Shown: positions 7,710-15,440 of the stretch, piece after piece
Layout: every line of letters starts with the position of its first letter
Position numbering within the stretch: position 1 is the first letter of the stretch
Source of the DNA: a virus
DNA: 39,545 nt
Direction: 5' to 3' (one strand)
IMG/VR virus record: IMGVR_UViG_3300050821_006870
Coordinates: 1 to 39,545 of that record
The notes under the pieces: generated by a model
What the model was told of the DNA's origin: nothing
The model's database searches: none
Seen by the model: the letters and a program-made list of their open reading frames with translations, nothing else
Program-made: the position numbers and the translations under genes

Positions 7710-8167
7710 GGCTTGACTGCCTCCAGAGTGATCGTCAGACGCGGCCCGTCCACGCTGATGTCTATGCGCTCGGATTTCACTGCGAACTTTGCCACGATGC
7801 CGTAGAACGCCGCGAAGCGATCGCGGTATAGATTCCCTGCCTCGTAGTAGACAAAGCTGCGCCGGTTCCAGAACGATACGTGCGTCGGATCTTGAAACGC
7901 TCCCGGGCCGTCCGTGGTCGGCACCGCGATCTCGATCCGTCCCTGCGGCTCCAGCACCCGCCACGCTTCATTCATGGTCAGAATCTTGTCGGGCAAGTGT
8001 TCGATGATGTCCCATGCGCGGATATAAGCAATCGTGCTGTCGAGCCAAGGCCACGCTCGCCGAAGGTCCGTGACCAGATCCACACCGGGCGCGGCGATGA
8101 GGTCCACGTTCACAAAGTCACGCAGCGGAGCATCGCAACAACCCAGATTGAGTTTCACCGGCAGCAT
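7706..8167 (-). CDS. Small class I SAM-dependent methyltransferase (153 aa)
   Basis: The N-terminus KLNLGCCDAPLRDFVNVDL has the methyltransferase motif I (LNLGCG-like, here GCCDAP) followed by the acidic end of strand 2. Later strands follow with YIRAWDIIEHLPDK (the usual D-x-x-EHL segment) and EAWRVLEPQGRIEIAVP. This is the Methyltransf_11-like fold common in glycan-modifying enzymes, and TDGPGAFQDPTHVSFWN is typical of it. It opens the sugar cassette and is adjacent to the decoration-type gene (stop next to start). Likely substrate: the sugar or protein acted on by the three glycosyltransferases. That is inference from context. Confidence 0.87.
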   Translation of the reverse strand: MLPVKLNLGCCDAPLRDFVNVDLIAAPGVDLVTDLRRAWPWLDSTIAYIRAWDIIEHLPDKILTMNEAWRVLEPQGRIEIAVPTTDGPGAFQDPTHVSFWNRRSFVYYEAGNLYRDRFAAFYGIVAKFAVKSERIDISVDGPRLTITLEAVKP

Positions 8168-8602
8168 TTAGACGTTGCCGCTCTGCGGCGAACTTTCTTC
8201 TATCACTGCGTTGTTCTGTATGCGCCACGCAGCGACTTGGTTGGCAGTTACTGTTTGGTTTGCGAAACGCGGCATGAAGGTGCCGCAGATGGTTTGATTC
8301 GTATTGGCCAGCGTCTCTTCTGTCGCCGTGTCATTGTCCTCAGAAATGAACTGAAGAATGTTTTCAGCGGTCGCCTCGTCCTGCAGGAAGTAGCCGATGG
8401 TTTGCATGGTCACAGAGTCCATCGCCATCGGGATACCTTCCGCGACGATGCGCTGGCGCACCCAGTCATCGCTGGCGGGATCAGGTATAGGCAAGGCGAC
8501 GGTGTAAGCCGCCCACTGCGACAGCGTGACCGAGTTACGCTGACGCACGATTGGACGCTGCAGGTATTTCGAAATGGTGATGTTATTTGCCGCTGTTGCC
8601 AT
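8168..8602 (-). CDS. Unknown protein following the capsid gene (144 aa)
   Basis: A soluble protein encoded directly after the major capsid gene, rich in Thr, Asn and Gln and with few Lys. It has no recognised motif. Position suggests a head decoration or capsid-associated protein, but the sequence alone does not prove that. The start at ATG 8602 follows a GAGGG ribosome site at nine bases. Two strong stem-loops separate it from the capsid gene, which may set its dosage differently. It ends one base before the methyltransferase start. Confidence 0.7.
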   Translation of the reverse strand: MATAANNITISKYLQRPIVRQRNSVTLSQWAAYTVALPIPDPASDDWVRQRIVAEGIPMAMDSVTMQTIGYFLQDEATAENILQFISEDNDTATEETLANTNQTICGTFMPRFANQTVTANQVAAWRIQNNAVIEESSPQSGNV

Positions 8603-8635
8603 GAGTTTTTACCCTCTAACTACCGTGTAAGTACA

Positions 8636-8705
8636 GGCAGCGGAACCAGTCCCCGTCCGGTTCTAATCCCGCTGCCTTTTTCCTTCGCTAAGTCCCGTTA
8701 GCGAA
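8636..8705. terminator. Two stem-loops between capsid gene and downstream gene
   Basis: Two hairpins lie after the capsid stop. One has GGCAGCGG (8636-8643) paired with CCGCTGCC (8669-8676), plus an inner GAACC/GGTTC stem. The other has TTCGCTAA (8684-8691) paired with TTAGCGAA (8698-8705) around a 6-base loop. T-runs follow each only on the plus strand, so they would terminate antisense transcription. On the sense (minus) transcript they lack a U-tract and may act as mRNA stabilisers or partial attenuators. Confidence 0.6.
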
Positions 8706-8717
8706 AGCTTCGTTTTT

Positions 8718-9914
8718 CTACGCTGGCGATGCGCCCGCGAAGCTGCCAGTGACATACGAGGCAGGACGTTTCACAAGGAGCACAAGCCGTTTCTCAGCGC
8801 GGATCGCGACCATGTTCTGCACGAAGTAAGTGCTGTGCTCAGTCGAGATTTCAACCTGCATTTCCATTCGGTCTCTGATCTCCGCAGCGATGGGGCTGCC
8901 CGAGCCGACGAGGAATTGGTTGAACGACATTGACGTGGTGTAGACCACATCGAGTCCGAACAGCGATGGGCGCACATTCGTCTGGGGATCGCCCAGAATA
9001 TATCTGCCAAAAGAATCTTTGAGCAGACGCATGTTCCACCAGTTGTTCGGGTGCAGGATGACGAAGGTTGGATCGAGTTCCTTCGCGGCGGTGATCTGCT
9101 CGATGGCGCGTCCAACATAGTCGATGCTATTGGACGGGCCGACTAGCAGGCTGCCCTGAAACGGTGTCGCCTGCGGGATTAATCCGTGCAGGTTTTCGCC
9201 GGTTCCGTCACCGCTCAATAGCTGAAGCTCTTCCCCCAGATTCACGTAGTACGGCATCGATGAATTGATAAACGACATCAACTCCTGCATGTCATCGATG
9301 ATCTGGCGGGTCGCCGGAATCCACGTTGCCAGCAGCCGAACCTTCTCAGAGATCGAGTTGAAGTTCAGCTGGTTCTCCGGCTTGGTCGATGCCTCTGGGA
9401 CCGGACTGCCGACCGTCAAAGGCTGGCTGACACGAACGAAATCGACAACCTGCATCGTGGTCGGAGACGCGCTGAGAAGATCGCGAATCTTCAGCTGCTG
9501 CCGCGCTTCAACCGTGATGCCGGGAATGCGATCGATCTGCAGGACACCGGTTGTCGCTGTGCCGACTGTGCCTGCGGTGATCGTGGTTTTGCGACCGAGG
9601 AACCTCTGCATCGCATTGTCTTTGAACTGAAGCACCGCGCTGCCGCGCTTCTCTTTCATCAGGCGCGTGAGGCTTTCTGACTGCTTCACCACCTGCTCGA
9701 TGCCATCGTCCGCAGTCTGGTCCTCGTTCGAGAATCGCTTCGCAAGCCGAATATCGATCGCATCCACCTGCGTTTGCAGATTGGTCATTTTGGTCACGGT
9801 GTCTTCGAGGATGGTGCCGTGCCTCTTCTGCTGCTCCTCGCCGAGTTTGTACTGCTCCGCGAGCAGCTCCTTGAGTTCCTTCAGTTGCTTCTCGAGATTG
9901 CTGTTGTCTTCCAT
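8718..9914 (-). CDS. Major capsid protein, HK97 fold (398 aa)
   Basis: This is the main head subunit. Residues 1-80 form a charged coiled coil (NLEKQLKELKELLAEQYKLG...) that corresponds to the scaffolding delta-domain cleaved by the S78 protease in HK97-type phages. The HK97-fold part follows, with VGSPVPEASTKPENQLNF, the typical EKVRLLATWIPATRQIIDD, ELQLLSGDGTGENLHGLIPQ, and a VEISTEHSTYFVQNMVAIRAEKRL ending. I choose ATG 9914, with AAGGA 11 bases upstream. A GTG at 9941 in frame would add nine residues. Delta-domain cleavage probably occurs near residues 80-95, but the exact site cannot be read. Confidence 0.95.
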   Translation of the reverse strand: MEDNSNLEKQLKELKELLAEQYKLGEEQQKRHGTILEDTVTKMTNLQTQVDAIDIRLAKRFSNEDQTADDGIEQVVKQSESLTRLMKEKRGSAVLQFKDNAMQRFLGRKTTITAGTVGTATTGVLQIDRIPGITVEARQQLKIRDLLSASPTTMQVVDFVRVSQPLTVGSPVPEASTKPENQLNFNSISEKVRLLATWIPATRQIIDDMQELMSFINSSMPYYVNLGEELQLLSGDGTGENLHGLIPQATPFQGSLLVGPSNSIDYVGRAIEQITAAKELDPTFVILHPNNWWNMRLLKDSFGRYILGDPQTNVRPSLFGLDVVYTTSMSFNQFLVGSGSPIAAEIRDRMEMQVEISTEHSTYFVQNMVAIRAEKRLVLLVKRPASYVTGSFAGASPA

Positions 9915-9975
9915 TGCGACACTGATCCTTCTGAACGCCACTCGGCGTCCGGTTGCACTTACAAAGTGGAACTGC

Positions 9976-11046
9976 TTATGCGCGGCGGCGGGATTTCACC
10001 AGCGCGATGATGTCGGTCAGCAGTGCCGAGTGGCTTGTATCCGGCTCGGTTGTTTTCGCGGCGGCTGCGGTGGTTGGAGTGGCGGGCGGCGGCTCGGGTT
10101 TCTTTTTGCCTCCGCTGGTGCTATCAGCGGAGTCATCCTCTTCCGAGTCGCTGTCGTCGGCTCCATCCTCGCCCAACAGTGCCTGAAAAATTTCATCCAG
10201 CGCAGACTGCGAATCGCCAATGCTCTTGACGTGGTCGTGCGCGGTTTGCAGCTTTTCCTTATTCGCTGCGGAAAATTCGCGACCCTCTTTGGTCGTCAGG
10301 ACGTTCAGCACGCGAAACGCCTTCAGCGCTTTCCGCCCCATGCGCTTGCGTGCCATCGTTTCCATCGTCCCGTATTGCTCATCCAGATAGTCGAGGAACG
10401 CGGGCAGGTACGCCATGAACGCATCGTGGAACTGCGAGAGGATGTCTTCCGCTGCGGCGGTCTTATCCGCGTTGGACATTCCGGTCGTCCAGACCAGCGA
10501 TGAGATCGCGCTATAGAGCGCATTCATGATTTGGCTTCCGGCATCCTGCAGCTGCTGCTCGGCAAGCTCCGCGTTGAAGTCGTCCTTCTGTTCGCGCATG
10601 GCTTTGATCGACGTGATCGTGGCCAGTTCGTTCATCGGGAAGGTGACGATGCTGCCTTCCCAGAGGCGCAGTTCTTTGAGGTAGCGCGTGCCGTTGTCGA
10701 CGTTGTCTTTGATGGTGTCGTAGCCAATACTCAGCCCTTTGATCACGCCTGCCTTGATCAGCCGATAGGCTTTCTGCGCGGTCGGCAATTCCATCAGCAG
10801 CTTGCCGGTGACGCGCAACGCATCGGAACTGTCCTGCAGCGTCAGCGTGCCGATCGGCTCGTCAGACTTGTGCTGCCAGAGCAGCGGCACGGTCGACCCG
10901 CGTTCCTGAATGGTCTTCGTGAACGCGCCCGGCAGGATGACATCGCCACCGAGATCCTTTTGTGAATAGACTGCAAGGTCGCCGTGGAAAGTTCCGTCCT
11001 CGGCGATCTCCTTGATCAGCATCAGGCGGTGATGTTTGTTTGCCAT
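9976..11046 (-). CDS. S78-family prohead protease with C-terminal scaffold-like extension (356 aa)
   Basis: Residues 1-150 are an HK97-type prohead protease. The likely catalytic residues are His59 (LLWQHKSDEPIG), Ser106 (IKGLSIGYD) and Glu140 (FPMNELATI), with spacing very close to HK97 gp4. Residues 150-356 are helical, then acidic (EDGADDSDSEEDDSADS) and Pro/Thr/Ala-rich. This is a long extension for the family and may add scaffolding or targeting function. The enzyme matures the capsid by removing delta-domains. The start is ATG 11046; the longer upstream open frame is antisense-like and overlaps the portal gene. Confidence 0.92.
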   Translation of the reverse strand: MANKHHRLMLIKEIAEDGTFHGDLAVYSQKDLGGDVILPGAFTKTIQERGSTVPLLWQHKSDEPIGTLTLQDSSDALRVTGKLLMELPTAQKAYRLIKAGVIKGLSIGYDTIKDNVDNGTRYLKELRLWEGSIVTFPMNELATITSIKAMREQKDDFNAELAEQQLQDAGSQIMNALYSAISSLVWTTGMSNADKTAAAEDILSQFHDAFMAYLPAFLDYLDEQYGTMETMARKRMGRKALKAFRVLNVLTTKEGREFSAANKEKLQTAHDHVKSIGDSQSALDEIFQALLGEDGADDSDSEEDDSADSTSGGKKKPEPPPATPTTAAAAKTTEPDTSHSALLTDIIALVKSRRRA

Positions 11047-11072
11047 TGGAGTTGAATCCTTCCTCGTGAAAT

Positions 11073-12536
11073 TTATTCGTCCGATTCGCCGAGATCGACG
11101 ACCGATTGATTTGGCCCTTGGACCGGAGCATTCAGTGGTACGAGCGATGGGTTCGGTGTGCCCAGCGGCACAGAGGCGCCTGCGGGAATTGCGCTTGCCG
11201 ACATGTTCTGCATGTTGAGTTGAATGTGATGAATGTCGCCGCCCGTGATCGGGTTGAGCCATTCCCAATCGCGCACCTCGTTCACGCTGGTAACGCCGTT
11301 CTGAAGCAGCGTCGCATATCCGGCAACGCGGCTGGCGAAGTCGCCGCGCAACAGATCGTCCAGATCGTGGTGGAAGAAATAGCCAGCCTTCTGTTCTGCC
11401 GGTGTGAGAACGCAGCGGCGCAGTTCGCTTTCCCACGATCGAATCCATGTCGTCAGCGTCAGCTTCACAAACTCCATCGCCAGCTGCTCGATGTTGTTGA
11501 AGGTGGCGCGGGACAGGTCGCCGACCAGATGCGGCGAGATCGCGAACCAGCGGCAGATCTCGTGAATGTCGAACAGCCGCGTCTGCAGCATCTGCGCGTC
11601 CACGGCATTCAATCCGATCTGCTGATACTTCATCGAGTTTTCGAGGATGGGAACTTTGTGCGGCTCGGAGTAGGTCCGCTCCCAATCGTTGCGGAATTTG
11701 TCGAACTCGCCATCGCTCGAAAACTTCTTATCCATCGTGAGCAGGTACGGCACGCGACCGCCGTTGGCGTAGAACCGGGCAACGTGGCGTTCGGCAGAGA
11801 TCGCGGTCCCGATCGACTGCCGTCCCATGTTGATCACCGAGTAGCCGCGCAACCCATCAAAGCCGATTCCCTTGATGTGCAGGATGTCCTGCGGCTTATT
11901 GGGCTGGATGTAGAACGTGTCAGACGGCTCGTTGTTGCCCGGGTCGACTTTGTAGTACACGCGGCGCTGGCCATCTTTCTCGCGACACACGGTCACCTGC
12001 GCGGGATCGAGCGGCTGCAGATCGATCGCCGTGCCCGTCCCGCTGCGCCTGATCACTCTTGCAAACCCGTTGCCGGTTAAGAGCGCATGGCTGGTGCGCG
12101 TCTCGCGGAAAGTCATCGCCGTCATTTCACCGTTCGGCAGCGAGTGCATCAGCGCGTCGTACATCGGATGATCGGTTGCGATCACCTTCCCTTTGTCGGT
12201 GTTGCGCATCAGGATCAGCGGCAGCGAGCCGACCGATTCGCAGATGAGTTTGTTACAAGCCCACACAACGGAGTGGTTCAGTGCGGTCTGAAGGTTGACC
12301 GGCTCGCCCGACCACGCGGGCAAACCACCAGCGAGCAGGTAGTACAGACCGGGATAACCATTTCGCGCATACCACCCGACGTTGACGGTGTCGAAGGTGA
12401 AGTTGATGGCCTTCTGCTCTTCCGGTGTGGTCGTGGCAAGATCCAACGTCACAGGATCGGCATTGATAGTGCGCATGCCGTTGACGGTGCGATTCACGAG
12501 ACTGCGTACCATTGAAGTCAGTTCTGGAAAGGCCAT
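11073..12536 (-). CDS. Phage portal protein, HK97 family (487 aa)
   Basis: The dodecameric portal forms the DNA entry channel. Family landmarks in order are ALNHSVVWACNKLICESVGSL (stem region), then MTFRETRTSHALLTGNGFARV, ILHIKGIGFDGLRGYS, then MEFVKLTLTTWIRSWESELRR (C-terminal helix), and GVTSVNEVRDWEWLNPI near the end. The length is normal for HK97-type portals. The C-terminus is Pro/Ser-rich. It lies one base after the large terminase stop on the minus strand and is followed after 26 bp by the protease. Confidence 0.95.
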   Translation of the reverse strand: MAFPELTSMVRSLVNRTVNGMRTINADPVTLDLATTTPEEQKAINFTFDTVNVGWYARNGYPGLYYLLAGGLPAWSGEPVNLQTALNHSVVWACNKLICESVGSLPLILMRNTDKGKVIATDHPMYDALMHSLPNGEMTAMTFRETRTSHALLTGNGFARVIRRSGTGTAIDLQPLDPAQVTVCREKDGQRRVYYKVDPGNNEPSDTFYIQPNKPQDILHIKGIGFDGLRGYSVINMGRQSIGTAISAERHVARFYANGGRVPYLLTMDKKFSSDGEFDKFRNDWERTYSEPHKVPILENSMKYQQIGLNAVDAQMLQTRLFDIHEICRWFAISPHLVGDLSRATFNNIEQLAMEFVKLTLTTWIRSWESELRRCVLTPAEQKAGYFFHHDLDDLLRGDFASRVAGYATLLQNGVTSVNEVRDWEWLNPITGGDIHHIQLNMQNMSASAIPAGASVPLGTPNPSLVPLNAPVQGPNQSVVDLGESDE

Positions 12537-12537
12537 C

Positions 12538-14235
12538 TCAGTTGAGGCTCCGCAATCCGGTGTAAGAGATCGTGTCCGGTTCGGATACCAGTGCGCGATT
12601 CGTTGCCGTGATCAGCGCCTGCATGGTGTCGATGCGCCGCGAGGATTTCATGCGTTCCGGTTTGTGCGGCTGGCAGTTATCCTTGCGGTCGTACTGCAGC
12701 TGCAGGCAGGCCGCATGCCAGTTCATCACCGGATTGTTTCCGTGCCGCAGTTTCAGGTCGAGATAGGAACTCAGGATGAACTTGGTCGGATAGCCAAGCT
12801 GCATGAAGTTCTGCGCGACCTCGATCGCCTCGATGCCTTCGTCGTTAAGCTCCATCGCTTCGCTGCGGAAGTTGCAGCGATCGAAAGCCATCTCGCGCAG
12901 TTCGAACATCTCCTTCGCCCACCGGATGCGGTCCTTGACCACGCGCAGATCGATGGCGTTCCCGGGCGTTGATTCCAAGAAGCCGCGATCGATCCAGTCG
13001 GTGAACGGCATGCGGCAGATGCGCTCCAGTTCAACCACTCGATCTTCCGGCACCCACGCGAACGACAACAGCGTCCACTGCTCGCAGCCGGTGAACGGCG
13101 GGAAGACCAGCACCAGCGCCGTGAAGTCGGTCGTCCACGATGCGTCGACGCCTGCCCAACATGGCTTGTCGACTAAGTTCCACTTCTGGATGAGCAGATC
13201 GATGTCATAGGCGGGCCACTCGCGCAGATCCACGCCGCCGCCGTTCTGCGACCAACGGATCATCTCGACCACCGGCTCCTGCGTCATGGCGACCGGCATG
13301 TTGAGGTGGTAGCGCATGTATTTCGACTTCTGCGCGGGCTGCGCGACCGCCTTGCTGAGTTCGCGCACGATGGCTTCATCGCGCAGGAAGCCGCCGTTGT
13401 CTTCGTGGCTCGGGTTGGCGGCCACTCGCGCTGCGCGGGACTTCCAGTAGTCGGGATCGTCTGCCAGCTGCTTCCGGTCGGCTTCCCAGATCACCGCATA
13501 GAAGCCGGAGATGTCGAGCGACTTGTCGATCACGCGCTTTGCCAGTTCGTATTCCTGAAACCACAGCGGCGATTCATACTCCGCGCCCGCAGTGGTGATG
13601 GCGATGTCCAACGGCTCGTTGCGCGAGATCTGGCCCTTCGTCGTTACGTCCAACAGCGTCTCCGCTTTCGAACTTCTCCAGCGGTGCATCTCATCGCGGA
13701 TGAGCAGGCTGGGCCGGATGCCATCCTGCACGTCGCCGTCTGCCGACAGCACTTGGTAGGTGCCACCGCCGTCGCGCCGCACGATGCGTTTGGTGCTTGG
13801 GAGCACTTTGAGTTTCGATCGCAGATCGGGATTCGGGTCGACCAGCAGCTTCGCCGCCTTGAATACAATTCCCGCCTGCTCCTTCGCCGCCGCGCAGCCA
13901 TAGGCTTCGGGATGGTCCTCGTCTTCCATGAGCAGGTGATAGATGGGCAGGCCGCCAGTGAGAAACGATTTCCCGTTCTGCTTGGCTGCGGAGATGTAGG
14001 CACGCTGAAAATTTCGCCGGCCATCATTTCGATTGACGGTGCCGTAGAGATCGCGCAGCACTCGACGATGCCAGGGCAGCAGCGAATACCCGAGCGGCGG
14101 ATAAAGAATCTCTGAGAAGAAGCGTTCGACTTTGCAGGCGCGGCATTGCGGTCGCCCGGTCCAACGCATCTCGCACCAAGTGTCCGCGCCGCAGTAGTCA
14201 CACGTGTTCGGTTCGTAGTAAGTACTCCTACCCAC
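12538..14235 (-). CDS. terL: Terminase large subunit (565 aa)
   Basis: The DNA packaging motor. Residues 12-34 hold a CX2C...CX2C zinc ribbon, an N-terminal addition seen in some P27-associated terminases. The ATPase has the Walker A-like AAKQNGKS at 83-90 and the Walker B LLIRDE at 177-182. The nuclease begins with AGVDAS (Asp364) and continues to the C-terminal RRIDTMQALITATNRAL. The start is GTG 14235, overlapping the small subunit stop by 8 bp; no strong ribosome site is seen, so coupling to the upstream gene is likely. The length is typical. Confidence 0.95.
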   Translation of the reverse strand: MGRSTYYEPNTCDYCGADTWCEMRWTGRPQCRACKVERFFSEILYPPLGYSLLPWHRRVLRDLYGTVNRNDGRRNFQRAYISAAKQNGKSFLTGGLPIYHLLMEDEDHPEAYGCAAAKEQAGIVFKAAKLLVDPNPDLRSKLKVLPSTKRIVRRDGGGTYQVLSADGDVQDGIRPSLLIRDEMHRWRSSKAETLLDVTTKGQISRNEPLDIAITTAGAEYESPLWFQEYELAKRVIDKSLDISGFYAVIWEADRKQLADDPDYWKSRAARVAANPSHEDNGGFLRDEAIVRELSKAVAQPAQKSKYMRYHLNMPVAMTQEPVVEMIRWSQNGGGVDLREWPAYDIDLLIQKWNLVDKPCWAGVDASWTTDFTALVLVFPPFTGCEQWTLLSFAWVPEDRVVELERICRMPFTDWIDRGFLESTPGNAIDLRVVKDRIRWAKEMFELREMAFDRCNFRSEAMELNDEGIEAIEVAQNFMQLGYPTKFILSSYLDLKLRHGNNPVMNWHAACLQLQYDRKDNCQPHKPERMKSSRRIDTMQALITATNRALVSEPDTISYTGLRSLN

Positions 14236-14755
14236 ACAGTTTCAATTCCAGTGGATCGACTTCCGAGAAACCACTGCCGCCGCCGCTGCCCAGACCCGCG
14301 TCAATGCGCGAACGAGCCGATGGCGTCAACCCGAACTCGCGCCGCTGGACAATCACGCCGTTGCGGAAGTTAGTCAGAGTGGAGAGTGCCGACCGTCCCG
14401 CCTTCTGCATGAGCAGCACCCAGACTTCATTGGCCTTCAGGTTCTTTCCCTGCGCGATCGCTTCCTGCTTGATGGCCTTCGCCATGTCCCAGAGACCCGC
14501 ATAGGCAGACTCGAGAATTGCTTCGTCCTCGCACAGCTGCCAGAGCGCACGCGAATCGGCGGCGCACAGCAGCCCTGACGTTTGCATCTGGCCGACCAGA
14601 GCATCCCAGATCGGTTTTGCTCTCGCGCTGATGCGTCGCGGTCTGATGGGCGCACCGGGAAAGTGTGGTTCGCGTTTCGGCAACGGGCGACCCGAAGGAT
14701 TGCCTTCGAGCCTGCGGATAGCGGTCGGCTTAGGTGCCGGTCCTCTCAATCCCAC
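14228..14755 (-). CDS. terS: Terminase small subunit, P27 family (175 aa)
   Basis: Recognises phage DNA for packaging. The N-terminus MGLRGPAPKPTAIRRLEGNPS is an almost exact match to the P27-family opening and fixes GTG 14755 as start. KPIWDALVGQMQTSGLLCAAD and the C-terminal NFRNGVIVQRREFGLTPSARSRI (an LGLTPSSRAR-like motif) complete the family pattern. It is immediately followed by the large subunit with an 8-bp overlap. A plus-strand gene begins 116 bp upstream, so this gene and its neighbour are divergent. Confidence 0.95.
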   Translation of the reverse strand: MGLRGPAPKPTAIRRLEGNPSGRPLPKREPHFPGAPIRPRRISARAKPIWDALVGQMQTSGLLCAADSRALWQLCEDEAILESAYAGLWDMAKAIKQEAIAQGKNLKANEVWVLLMQKAGRSALSTLTNFRNGVIVQRREFGLTPSARSRIDAGLGSGGGSGFSEVDPLELKLCG

Positions 14756-14871
14756 AGCATCAATTCTCCGAATGAAGTCAAGTGCTTTAAATCTTTCCGA
14801 ATCGCTTGCAATGTGCCGCCACTCAAGCGTTCATGGACATGCAGCACAAGCGCAAAGGAGCGCATACGACG

Positions 14872-15282
14872 ATGAAGACGACAAAGACAACCGCCAAGAA
14901 GACCGCAGCCAAAGCCACCAAGCCGACCACCAAGAAGGCCGCCGCGCCCAAGGCCGCGAAGCCCGCGAAGGTAGCGAAGCCCGCCGCCGAGAAGAAGACC
15001 AGCCGCAAGGACACGATCATCGCCCTGATCAGCCGCCCGGGTGGAGCGACCCTCGCCGAGATCATGAAGACCACCGAGTGGCAGAAGCACAGCGTGCGCG
15101 GGATGATTTCGATCCTCGGCAAGACGATGGAGATCGCGAGCACCAAGAACGACGCGGGCGACCGCACCTACATCGCGGGCAACGCGCCCAAGGCCGCGCC
15201 CGCGAAGAAGGCCGCCAAGGTAGCCAAGCCGAAGGCAGCCAAGCCCGCGCCCACCGCGCCGGTCGACGCACCCGCCGCGTAA
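14872..15282 (+). CDS. DUF3489 domain protein with histone H1-like tails (136 aa)
   Basis: The centre (about residues 42-100: DTIIALISRPGGATLAEIMK, then WQKHSVRGMIS) is a DUF3489 winged-helix-like domain. On both sides lie Lys/Ala/Pro repeats (KAAAPKAAKPAKVAKP, then KKAAKVAKPKAAKPAP), giving an H1-like, very basic protein likely to bind DNA. It is the only plus-strand gene inside the packaging block, with its own terminator, as expected for a cargo (moron) gene. Start ATG 14872 has AAAGGAG 11 bases upstream; an in-frame ATG at 14833 would lengthen the N-terminus by 13 residues. Role unknown: nucleoid packing of phage or host DNA is an inference. Confidence 0.82.
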   Translation: MKTTKTTAKKTAAKATKPTTKKAAAPKAAKPAKVAKPAAEKKTSRKDTIIALISRPGGATLAEIMKTTEWQKHSVRGMISILGKTMEIASTKNDAGDRTYIAGNAPKAAPAKKAAKVAKPKAAKPAPTAPVDAPAA

Positions 15283-15304
15283 CCGGGCGAACAGCCCCAA
15301 CCCG

Positions 15305-15332
15305 AAACCGGAGCCAAGCGGCTCCGGTTTTT
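15305..15332 (+). terminator. Rho-independent terminator after DUF3489 gene
   Basis: An 11-bp perfect stem, arms 15305-15315 and 15320-15330 (core CCGGAGCC/GGCTCCGG), with the four-base loop AAGC, is followed by a run of five T. It lies 23 bp after the DUF3489 stop. The A-run before the stem makes it potentially bidirectional, but the minus-strand methyltransferase ends at 15441. Confidence 0.92.
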
Positions 15333-15440
15333 GCTCGTCCCGGCTTCCCCCACAACCGCCCGGGATCGCGCCACGTTGGCCCACGTCGCGCCCGTTGCCC
15401 CACAGCCCGGGAAACCTACCGCCTGCCGCCCGCCGCGCCG

